Virus record (IMG/VR): IMGVR_UViG_3300042559_002754
Coordinates: 1-26,153 of that record
Reading direction: 5' to 3' (one strand)
Source: a virus
Length of the DNA stretch: 26,153 nucleotides
In this document: positions 14,714 through 22,074 of the stretch, piece by piece
How positions within the stretch are numbered: position 1 is the first letter of the stretch
Layout of the letters: the number at the start of each line of letters is the position of its first letter
Notes under the pieces: model-generated
Told to the model about the DNA's origin: nothing
The model's input: only the letters and a program-made list of their open reading frames with translations
The model's database searches: none
Position numbers and translations under genes: made by a program

Positions 14714-15250
14714 TTAGCACATTTTACTTCCAAGAATAGCCTTGAACCTGCAACCATAATCAATTGCATTTGAAGCCCATTCGGCTTTTATCATTTCTAA
14801 TTTTCCATCTTCTGAAAATTCACCAACTTCCTTGAAAGTTTTTTTATTGATACACAAGCCGTTTAATGTTGCCTCAATAAAATTATATTTGTTGTTGGCG
14901 ATAGGAAAAAGTACATCTTTGTCATTAGTGATGTAAAAAGAAAATTTTTCATCTAATTTTGGTCGAACATTGCTGCCAGCAAAAATCATAAAAGCCCAAT
15001 CTGATGGCGCATGACGCATTCCAACATTAATTAAAGATGTAATTGTATTTTTCCCTTTATAAATGGGACAATTTTTTTTCATTTCGGCAACATCTTCTTT
15101 TGTTGCACTCTCATCAACAACAGCAATGTATGGTAAATTTGGATAATGATTTTTTATCGATGAAGCTGTAGCACCCAACAAACTTAATGAATGATCTGGA
15201 CAAATAATCAAAAAACTATGTTTAAGTTGTTTGGGCCTTAAATTATTCAA
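14714..15250 (-). CDS. Short GT-A (family 2-like) glycosyltransferase-like protein
   Basis: 178 residues from TTG 15250 (AGGAG 9 bases upstream; no ATG fits). HSFLIICPDHSLSLLGATASSIKNHYP has the form of a GT2 N-terminus, followed by IAVVDESATKED, and by SLINVGMRHAPSDWAFMIFAGSNVRP, where GT2 enzymes have the 'N.G...A.G.w...lD.D' stretch. The DXD metal motif is replaced by AGSN, and the protein is shorter than normal GT2 domains. The end (AEWASNAIDYGCRFKAIL) fits the late 'ED.......G' helix. It may be a reduced or inactive transferase. It is soluble with no membrane segment. A hairpin masks its ribosome-binding site. Confidence 0.65.
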   Translation of the reverse strand: MNNLRPKQLKHSFLIICPDHSLSLLGATASSIKNHYPNLPYIAVVDESATKEDVAEMKKNCPIYKGKNTITSLINVGMRHAPSDWAFMIFAGSNVRPKLDEKFSFYITNDKDVLFPIANNKYNFIEATLNGLCINKKTFKEVGEFSEDGKLEMIKAEWASNAIDYGCRFKAILGSKMC

Positions 15251-15285
15251 AATAGCTTTCTCCTGTTTTAAAAGAGAAAACTATT
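15251..15285 (-). promoter_or_regulatory. Hairpin masking the ribosome-binding site of the GT-A-like gene
   Basis: Bases 15251-15262 pair with 15274-15285: 12 pairs including one G-U, with an 11-base loop. On the RNA the 3' arm ends directly before the UUG start, and part of the AGGAG site lies in the stem. No T-run follows, so it is not a terminator. The rest of the 57-base gap holds a T9 run and an AT-rich stretch with TTTAAATA (15299-15292), a weak late-promoter-like match. Confidence 0.55.
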
Positions 15286-15307
15286 GAAATTTATTTAAAA
15301 AAAAAGA

Positions 15308-16147
15308 TCAAGTTACGCTAATGTCAAAGTCTATCATGATGATGTCATTGCTGGTAATTGCTGCGTCTAAGTAAAAAGAACCGTTTAAATGATCTGGCAC
15401 AAACCTGTTTGCAGTCCAACTTGTGACATTGTCATTTGGAACGTAAACAGAATAATATGAATTTATTCTCACACCATTGATGTAAACACGCAAACTTCCT
15501 TCTATGTAAGGAGTTGCCGGTCCATTAACTGTATAATTTAGATAATCACTTGTGACTGGTTCTATTTCATAATAATGACGATGAGCATATGCTAAAGAAA
15601 ATTTAATTTCAGGTTTAATTGAATTTGGCGATTCAAATGTCCAACTAATTGAATCAGATTCAATTAAATTAAGCGTTCCAATAGTTCCATCACCAAAACT
15701 AATTGTTGTTGATGGTGCTGTATACACATCGATTTTTAAATCTGTTGCTTCGTTTTGAATAAGTGTTAATTTATCCCTTTCTGAACCAAGCATTCGCACA
15801 AAATCAACTGGATTTACTAAGCTTGGATATCCAAGGCTTTGAAAATAATTTAAATCAGGAGTTGAAAGTGTAATTGAACCATCAGTATGATTCGCTATAT
15901 CGTGCAACGATGCATTTACAGCTTGTGTTTTTATCGCACCATTAAGATCAAGAGATTGATTTAATCTGTTGGCTAAACTTCCAGCCGATCCAGCGCAATC
16001 CTTTAAAATAGCAGATTGAATATCAACAGAAGAATTAATTAAATTGTCTCTGTCGGCCAATACTTTTAATGGAATATTATCATAAGTGTGATGATACGGT
16101 TCTGCACCTGTGAACTGAGGCACTGGAAGTGAATTCAAATCTGGCAT
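15308..16147 (-). CDS. Putative tail-fibre or baseplate appendage protein
   Basis: 279 residues from ATG 16147, chosen because AGGAG lies 6 bases upstream; longer readings overlap the previous gene without such a site. Residues about 15-100 (EPYHHTYDNIPLKVLADRDN, then SLANRLNQSLDLNGAIKTQAV, LHDIANHTDGSITL) are of a type I know from N-terminal parts of phage fibre proteins, where a fibre subunit joins the baseplate. The C-terminal half is beta-rich (SLRVYINGVRINSYYSVYV, GSFYLDAAITSNDIIMIDF), like a small jelly-roll or sandwich. Cotranscribed with the collar-fibre-like gene 11 bases upstream. Confidence 0.72.
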   Translation of the reverse strand: MPDLNSLPVPQFTGAEPYHHTYDNIPLKVLADRDNLINSSVDIQSAILKDCAGSAGSLANRLNQSLDLNGAIKTQAVNASLHDIANHTDGSITLSTPDLNYFQSLGYPSLVNPVDFVRMLGSERDKLTLIQNEATDLKIDVYTAPSTTISFGDGTIGTLNLIESDSISWTFESPNSIKPEIKFSLAYAHRHYYEIEPVTSDYLNYTVNGPATPYIEGSLRVYINGVRINSYYSVYVPNDNVTSWTANRFVPDHLNGSFYLDAAITSNDIIMIDFDISVT

Positions 16148-16158
16148 GCTGCTCCTAA

Positions 16159-16635
16159 TTAAATAAAACTCAATGTCCAATTCCAAATAATGCTCATATT
16201 ATCTGTTTTGGTAAAATCTGGAAAAGTGACCATGGAATAAATATCACCTGTTCCCATTTGAAGAGCCATTTCGTTTAAAGTTTCACCTACTGCATCTGAA
16301 TTTGTCAAAACAGATGTGAAAATGGCTTGTGATGGCACATTGGAATCAACTGATGAAATTACAGGCTTGCTGACTATCGGATTGCCGCAAAAAAGACCAT
16401 TTCTGCTGGCATCAACATACTTCAGCGACCCCATTGATGTTCCGGCATTGCCAAACAACATTCGATTAATGTAATAATTGTAAGTGCCAGAAAATTTATT
16501 TGTAAGAGATGCTGCTAATGCATTTCTACCACGAGTTAAAACTGCATTCGGAAATTCAATAACTTCTAATTTCCCATCACTATGACAAATAGTCATTTTG
16601 ACATCACCACAAGTTTTGATCGGACTTGTTTGCAT
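16159..16635 (-). CDS. Tail-collar-fibre-like protein
   Basis: 158 residues. The pattern FPNAVLTRGRNALAASL (28-44), INRMLFGNAGTS, then QAIFTSVLTNSDAVGETLNEMALQM and SIIWNWTLSFI matches small phage structural proteins and the N-terminal region of tail-collar fibre proteins, in which a beta domain ends in W-x-(I/L)-x-F. It probably attaches an appendage to the baseplate. The ATG shares one base with the preceding stop (TAATG), and an AAGGAG site precedes it inside the previous gene. Confidence 0.7.
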   Translation of the reverse strand: MQTSPIKTCGDVKMTICHSDGKLEVIEFPNAVLTRGRNALAASLTNKFSGTYNYYINRMLFGNAGTSMGSLKYVDASRNGLFCGNPIVSKPVISSVDSNVPSQAIFTSVLTNSDAVGETLNEMALQMGTGDIYSMVTFPDFTKTDNMSIIWNWTLSFI

Positions 16636-19600
16636 TACAATTCTCCTTTTTCAGTCTTTCCATTTGAATACTGTATTGTATATGAGATTCCTTCGTTTTG
16701 TTTTATCATATCTACTGGCATATTTGATGATGAATCAGACAAACTCACAACAATATTTTCATTCGATGCTTCTGTGCCAGTTACTGTTGGACTTCCATTC
16801 CTGTTTATACTTTCAAAAGTATGTTCCGGCTTGCCTTTTTGTTGACCCATAATTGTAGCCCCCTTGCTTGTGTATTTGTAAATGTTTAAATTTACATTAG
16901 TTCCACCATTTGCTAATGTTCTCCAATAAACATCAGAACCATACAACTGGATAGTTGTGCTTCCAACCGGATCATTGCCGTTTATTTCAGCCATATAGTA
17001 ATTTTCATCATCAATTTCAACAATAAAATTTTCTTTAAAACTATTGACTATTGGATCTCCATAAGGAAGAATTTGATTCACACCATTTTGTATCTGTAAA
17101 TTTGTCTCATAATCAACACCTGTTATTTCCACATTCAAACCTCGATGAGTCATATAACCAATTTGTTCGTCAATAATTCGACGATTAACAATAAGATTGA
17201 TTCCATTAACATCACCACTGCTGTAATTTGAAATATAAAATTGATCATCTGTTTCATCAACCAAACTTGTTATTTCATATTCCATCGAACCAATAACATG
17301 ATAATGATTCGTTGTTCTTATCAAATTTACTATCGGCAAGTTAGCTGTATTAAGAACTGTTACCCTTGCACGATGCGTCACATCTAATTTTCCTGTAACA
17401 CCTGTGGCTTCTGCAACAACGCCATTATAAATAGTATAAGACAATCCACTTGCAGACAAAGATGGCATGCTTGCATCATAAAGAAGAACTATTTTACCGT
17501 CTGGCTTAACATTCAGAATTGTATATTTTGTTGCACTGTAAGATGGAATTAAAATTTCCCAAGCTTGAACCGCTGTTCCTTGCTGAACATCAAACTGAGA
17601 TTTAACATTTAAATCAGAGAAATTAATATTTTCATCACTAAAAATCACTAAATTGTCTTGCGCCACATCACATAAAGATCCATAATTAAAATTGTCTATT
17701 ATTGGGTTTATAATTCTAAATGGAAAAGCACATGTGTTCAATGTGCCATTTGACAAAAACACATTGTTGCATTCATCTATTGGTTCAGTTGGCGAAGAAT
17801 TAAATCTAACTATGTTATTTTCAACACCCCAAATAATATAAGAACCTTGATATAATCCATCTAATATCTGAATAATTGCACTGTGATCATTGTAAATTCC
17901 AATATTGGTAAGTGATGCCGTAGGACAATAAACAACAATATCAGAGTTGTATGCTGTCGCAGAAACTCCAGACGCCACCAAAGTAGCATCTGCTAAATCA
18001 TCTCTGAACAAACACATGCTTGTTGGAAGATTGTTTAAATTGCTTCGCCTCATTGAACGATGAAAATACATTTGCGCTTCACCAGATAAAACAGCTTGAT
18101 TGAAATTTATCTTCACCATAATTTCAATATTTTCAACCGGCGCTGATATAAATTCACTAAATCCACCATAAAAATTAGCACTATTCAAAATTGCGTGAAA
18201 AGGAGTGTTTTCACTTAAAATTTCATAAAATTCTTGAATTCTATCATTTGATAAATTTTCAATTTCAACATCTACTGTGTAACTGCTGCTCAAACCATTT
18301 GAACACGAATCAATAAAATTTTTGTCGATATCACATGGAGCTTTTGAATTACGGATGCTTCCGTTGTATTCTTCCATGTTGTAAATGTTTTCACTATAAG
18401 GAAATTCAGTTCTTATCTTTCCAAACACAAGAAAATCATGATAAGGATGCCTGTCTTTTATTATCAAATCAAACAAAACATCTTTCTCACTGATTCCATA
18501 AACATTCCAATTCTTTTTTGGATAATCTTGATTTTTTTCGTTTCTATTGTCTATCAAAGGCAAAAGACGAATATAATCATTTAAATTTTGTTCTGTCGAG
18601 TTTGGAACCAATTCATATTGATAAAGAACTTTAATTCTATCGCCAATATTTAAAGATATTGGAGCAACTGACAATGCGTCTCCTACCCAAGACATAACAG
18701 TGACGCCATTTGTTGTATTGAAATCAACATAATCAGATGTTAAAGATGTGTAAAAATTATCTGCTTCAAATCTAATTGATAATTCAAAATTATCCAGATC
18801 CAAAGGTTCAATTAAAGATTTTTCAAGAGAAAATTCAGTGGTTGTTCCGTCAAATACAAATGATTCAACCCATGTGTATTTTGAAATAACTTGCCATAAT
18901 TTGTTGTATTCCAACAATTTCATTCCCGCTAAATTGAATGATTCTTTGAGTCCTTTTATTGTTCCCTTGCTTTTGAATACAGGTATTGCTCTTTTTATCT
19001 GACCACGCCACTTTGTTGGATCAGCAGATTTGAGTTTCAAATTAAAATAATTTGATAAATATGGCAATAAAGCTTCATGTAAAGCGTTTGAGTCTTGTAA
19101 GTCCACAATTTGATTGGTGAGATTTTCAAGTGTCACAAATCCTTGGGAAATAGCTGAATTAAATTTATTTATAACCTGTGGAGTTATGTCATCGTTGGAA
19201 ATATAATTCTTGAACATTTCTGGAGTGTATCTTTCCAAAAGCGTTGGATATTTCTCAGGATCGGTGAAATGCGTTGGAATACTTGTTGTTACTTGAGTGT
19301 TGCCTGCAACACTAAATTTTATATGTGAAGAAAGACTTGTTCCTGCGATTAAGGGCGTCCATGTCCAGCAAATAAAATAATCGCCTTCTCTTGCGCCAAC
19401 AGGTTTCCAAAAATATTCAAAATTTCCCACAACAGTTTTGTTGTTTTCCATAACTGGTGAGACAAAATTTGCAGAATTTTCTTGAGCCGTATACCAAATC
19501 CCGCTCGTTCCTGCCACATATGACAAATCAGATAAATCTACAGGAATGCTGAAAGAATTACTGTTAATGTATGTTATTTGGTATTCACCATCAATCGGTG

Positions 19601-20093
19601 GCGTGGAATTGCTGGCATAAATATAAACTGTATTGCCATTTGATAATCCATGAGCATTAGATGTAATTACTGTTGGATTAGCCTTGCTTATTCCAGTAAT
19701 TTGATGACCAGTAAGCCAAGCTGGATTCAAAGCATTACCAACAATTTTAATCGGTGTGGATTGATTAAAATAAAAATTACTTGTTATAATCGCACTTTCA
19801 GCCTCTGCCCTGAATTTCTTAGCATTTTCAATGTTTTGTGATGTTGGATTGTCACAAGCAATCGCTTCAGCAGCCTCAGCAGCAGCAAGCTTTACAGGAT
19901 TATATTTTTTTTCGATATACTCGCTGGTTTTATTACTGGAAAAATCTCTTTCAACAAAATAAATTGTTAAATTGTCAAACTTGTAAGGCATTGACAAAAA
20001 ACAACCATTAGCATCAGGTGTTTGTAATCTAAAATAAATTACATCAGTAATACTTGGATTATTATCATAACTTACTGGCACTGCATTACTCAT
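16635..20093 (-). CDS. Very large baseplate/tail protein with P2 gpI-type domain
   Basis: 1152 residues from ATG 20093; a TTG 12 bases earlier in frame is less likely. It overlaps the J-type gene by 8 bases, with no strong SD, so it is probably translationally coupled. Residues about 135-186 (ANPTVITSNAHGLSNGNTVYIY, GEYQITYINSNSFSI) form the 'aHGL' beta domain found in many phage structural proteins. Residues about 284-395 carry the gpI-type signature: LERYTPEMFKNYI, LLPYLSNYFNLKL, then KRAIPVFKSKGTIKGLKESF. The remaining about 750 residues are beta-rich and unassigned. P2 gpI is about 176 residues and links wedge and fibres, so this is a much enlarged version, likely carrying built-in fibre-docking parts. 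Confidence 0.82.
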   Translation of the reverse strand: MSNAVPVSYDNNPSITDVIYFRLQTPDANGCFLSMPYKFDNLTIYFVERDFSSNKTSEYIEKKYNPVKLAAAEAAEAIACDNPTSQNIENAKKFRAEAESAIITSNFYFNQSTPIKIVGNALNPAWLTGHQITGISKANPTVITSNAHGLSNGNTVYIYASNSTPPIDGEYQITYINSNSFSIPVDLSDLSYVAGTSGIWYTAQENSANFVSPVMENNKTVVGNFEYFWKPVGAREGDYFICWTWTPLIAGTSLSSHIKFSVAGNTQVTTSIPTHFTDPEKYPTLLERYTPEMFKNYISNDDITPQVINKFNSAISQGFVTLENLTNQIVDLQDSNALHEALLPYLSNYFNLKLKSADPTKWRGQIKRAIPVFKSKGTIKGLKESFNLAGMKLLEYNKLWQVISKYTWVESFVFDGTTTEFSLEKSLIEPLDLDNFELSIRFEADNFYTSLTSDYVDFNTTNGVTVMSWVGDALSVAPISLNIGDRIKVLYQYELVPNSTEQNLNDYIRLLPLIDNRNEKNQDYPKKNWNVYGISEKDVLFDLIIKDRHPYHDFLVFGKIRTEFPYSENIYNMEEYNGSIRNSKAPCDIDKNFIDSCSNGLSSSYTVDVEIENLSNDRIQEFYEILSENTPFHAILNSANFYGGFSEFISAPVENIEIMVKINFNQAVLSGEAQMYFHRSMRRSNLNNLPTSMCLFRDDLADATLVASGVSATAYNSDIVVYCPTASLTNIGIYNDHSAIIQILDGLYQGSYIIWGVENNIVRFNSSPTEPIDECNNVFLSNGTLNTCAFPFRIINPIIDNFNYGSLCDVAQDNLVIFSDENINFSDLNVKSQFDVQQGTAVQAWEILIPSYSATKYTILNVKPDGKIVLLYDASMPSLSASGLSYTIYNGVVAEATGVTGKLDVTHRARVTVLNTANLPIVNLIRTTNHYHVIGSMEYEITSLVDETDDQFYISNYSSGDVNGINLIVNRRIIDEQIGYMTHRGLNVEITGVDYETNLQIQNGVNQILPYGDPIVNSFKENFIVEIDDENYYMAEINGNDPVGSTTIQLYGSDVYWRTLANGGTNVNLNIYKYTSKGATIMGQQKGKPEHTFESINRNGSPTVTGTEASNENIVVSLSDSSSNMPVDMIKQNEGISYTIQYSNGKTEKGEL

Positions 20094-21645
20094 ATGTGAA
20101 TCCAATAGTTAAAATATCATATCTAATAATTTCATTAAATCTTGCGTTCACAATGTTTCCACCATTATTGGGGTCATCAGTTGTAAAAGTAATATCTATG
20201 CTGGAAATTTCTTTCAAATCACTCAAAGCTTTGGTTATATCAATGTCACGAAGCTGCTCTCCAAATTCCCAATTTGATACCGCAAAAAACTGATCCAACC
20301 TTCTTTGTATCTTTACTCTAAACTCTTCCTGAAATTTTCTGTACAACCTGTCCATCACAATATCAATCGTTATATCAACTGATAAAACTATTCCATTTCT
20401 AATGCAAACAAAATCTGTCATCATTTTTATATTATTGATGTATTGCTCTAAAGAAACCTTAAGTTCTGCTGATGCTTCTTGAAGATTATCCGTTCCGTTT
20501 CTTGCCAAAACGTAAAGATCAACAATGTTGCCAGCACAACCATGATTGCGAAGAACTGCTGTTGATTTGCCAATCTGACCTTGATATGGAGTTGAAAACT
20601 GATCAGTTAGTGTTTTATAATCAAGACCAGTCACAGCACGATTTTGCGCCCTTGTCCACGCTGGCAGCTTGTTCCTGATGTCATCAATCGTGTCCCCATC
20701 ATAACCGTATTCACCCTTTGTGTAGTTTCTTAAACTAACAGGAATCCCATAAGGAATTCCCGGTATATTGATAATTGTTTGCTTTTCAATTGTTCCACTC
20801 ACAATATTACCAACAGAACCACCACCACTACGATAAAAAACTCTAATTGCACTGCCTGCACTAGGTATCAATCCTGCTCTGTTATTACCAAATATAACAA
20901 ATGCCGTATAAGTCGAATCATATTCAACACGATATTCTCTTCTTGGTTGAGAATCTGTGAAAAAATCAACTTGCTGCCATTTTACACCATCAACGTAAAC
21001 CCTTATAGAATCAAATATAACAGGACTTTGCCCCAATGTGATTGTTTGTGCCACTGAACCAGTTCCAACCGAATCAGCTTGAATTGTACGGCCTTCTAGG
21101 CCAACAATACTTGCATTCACTATATTGCCAGCAGGAATAATAATGTTGTCGTCCAGAATCGGATTGTTTTCAGAATCTGCTGGAAACAATTCTATCATTA
21201 TCGATGTGCCACCAGCATCAACTTGAATGTCAAACGGTGTTGGAATAATTAAATCAACAAGCACCGGATTGTTCAAACTTGCAGTCCACAAAGATCTGGC
21301 AGCAATTGGTGGTTGAGGATTAAATCCAACCAATCTTGCCAATCTGAATGCATTTTCTATTTCAGTGACTGTGTCAATAAAAACTTCATTAGCTATTTGA
21401 TCCATTTTAAAAGATAAAGTATCAGCCAAAAAAGCCCAGTTTTCAATAAGCATGATCGCTAAACTAGATTCTACAAAGTCTGAAAAGTCATTTTCAAAAC
21501 GCTGTCTTATAAACTCAATCATTCTTGTTTTCATTGACCAAAAATCTTGATTTGTATAATTCAAATTGAAAATACTTGGCGTAGTTATAATTTGCGATTG
21601 CGTATATGGCGTGATGTCAAATGGACAATGATTATTTATTGCCAT
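20086..21645 (-). CDS. Baseplate wedge protein, gp6/J family
   Basis: 519 residues from ATG 21645 with AAAAAGGAG upstream. The start region (FWSMKTRMIEFIRQRFEN, then SSLAIMLIENWAFLADTLSFKMDQIANEVFI, ARLVGFNPQPPIAA) is characteristic of baseplate J-like and T4 gp6-like proteins. The centre has beta repeats (VKWQQVDFF, REYRVEYDSTYTAFVIFGNN, RVFYRSGGGSVGN) and the 'ALTGLDY'-like stretch NRAVTGLDYKTLTDQF. The C-terminus has the usual helical, Arg-rich domain (RLYRKFQEEFRVKIQRRLDQF). By family knowledge it forms the ring of the baseplate wedge. It follows the gp25 gene, as in many contractile tails. Confidence 0.9.
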   Translation of the reverse strand: MAINNHCPFDITPYTQSQIITTPSIFNLNYTNQDFWSMKTRMIEFIRQRFENDFSDFVESSLAIMLIENWAFLADTLSFKMDQIANEVFIDTVTEIENAFRLARLVGFNPQPPIAARSLWTASLNNPVLVDLIIPTPFDIQVDAGGTSIMIELFPADSENNPILDDNIIIPAGNIVNASIVGLEGRTIQADSVGTGSVAQTITLGQSPVIFDSIRVYVDGVKWQQVDFFTDSQPRREYRVEYDSTYTAFVIFGNNRAGLIPSAGSAIRVFYRSGGGSVGNIVSGTIEKQTIINIPGIPYGIPVSLRNYTKGEYGYDGDTIDDIRNKLPAWTRAQNRAVTGLDYKTLTDQFSTPYQGQIGKSTAVLRNHGCAGNIVDLYVLARNGTDNLQEASAELKVSLEQYINNIKMMTDFVCIRNGIVLSVDITIDIVMDRLYRKFQEEFRVKIQRRLDQFFAVSNWEFGEQLRDIDITKALSDLKEISSIDITFTTDDPNNGGNIVNARFNEIIRYDILTIGFTYE

Positions 21646-21657
21646 ATTTTCTCCTTT

Positions 21658-22074
21658 TTAACTCATTGGAACTTGCAAAACAAGTTGCTCAACCTGTTTA
21701 ATATTATCTGGATCAACAAAAGAAATTCTTATAAATAAAACATGTTCTTTCTGCGACCTATCGTCCGAAGAATTTAAACTATCATTATCTATCATAGAAC
21801 TAACTTCAATATTTTGAACAGCAATTCTTGGCTCCCACCTTTGTATAGAGTCAGCTATCATGGATTGAGCTTGTTGCTGCAAAACTATATCATTTTGTTC
21901 AAATATTAATTTTTTCAATGGTGTGCCGAATTCTGGCAACATAACACGTTCACCGGGATTTGTCAGCAATAAACACAACAAATCAGATTTAATTTGATTG
22001 ATTCCATGCTGAGAATACCAATATCCTTTTGGTGTTTTTCTGGTTGGATATGGTAAGCCTAAAAATGATCTCAT
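21658..22074 (-). CDS. Baseplate wedge protein, gp25 family
   Basis: 138 residues, close to the T4 gp25 length (132). It has the family pattern KSDLLCLLLTNPGERVMLPEFGTPLKKLIFE, then QSMIADSIQRWEPRIAVQNIEV; the EPR motif (about residues 96-98) is the hallmark of gp25/GpW wedge proteins. It should start sheath assembly together with the J-type protein encoded next. The ATG at 22074 shares a base with the stop of the spike gene (TAATG). Confidence 0.93.
   Translation of the reverse strand: MRSFLGLPYPTRKTPKGYWYSQHGINQIKSDLLCLLLTNPGERVMLPEFGTPLKKLIFEQNDIVLQQQAQSMIADSIQRWEPRIAVQNIEVSSMIDNDSLNSSDDRSQKEHVLFIRISFVDPDNIKQVEQLVLQVPMS

Noticed and set aside
14703-14720. GTG start 18 bases upstream for the coiled-coil gene
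   Set aside because: The AAGGAG site lies between this GTG and the ATG at 14702, so it serves the ATG.
15286-15307. T9 run after the fibre-like gene as an intrinsic terminator
   Set aside because: No stem can be found directly before the T-run on the minus strand.
16148-16186. Longer N-terminus (MELDIEF...) for the fibre-like gene ending at 15308
   Set aside because: The extension overlaps the previous gene, and the AGGAG site is placed for the ATG at 16147.
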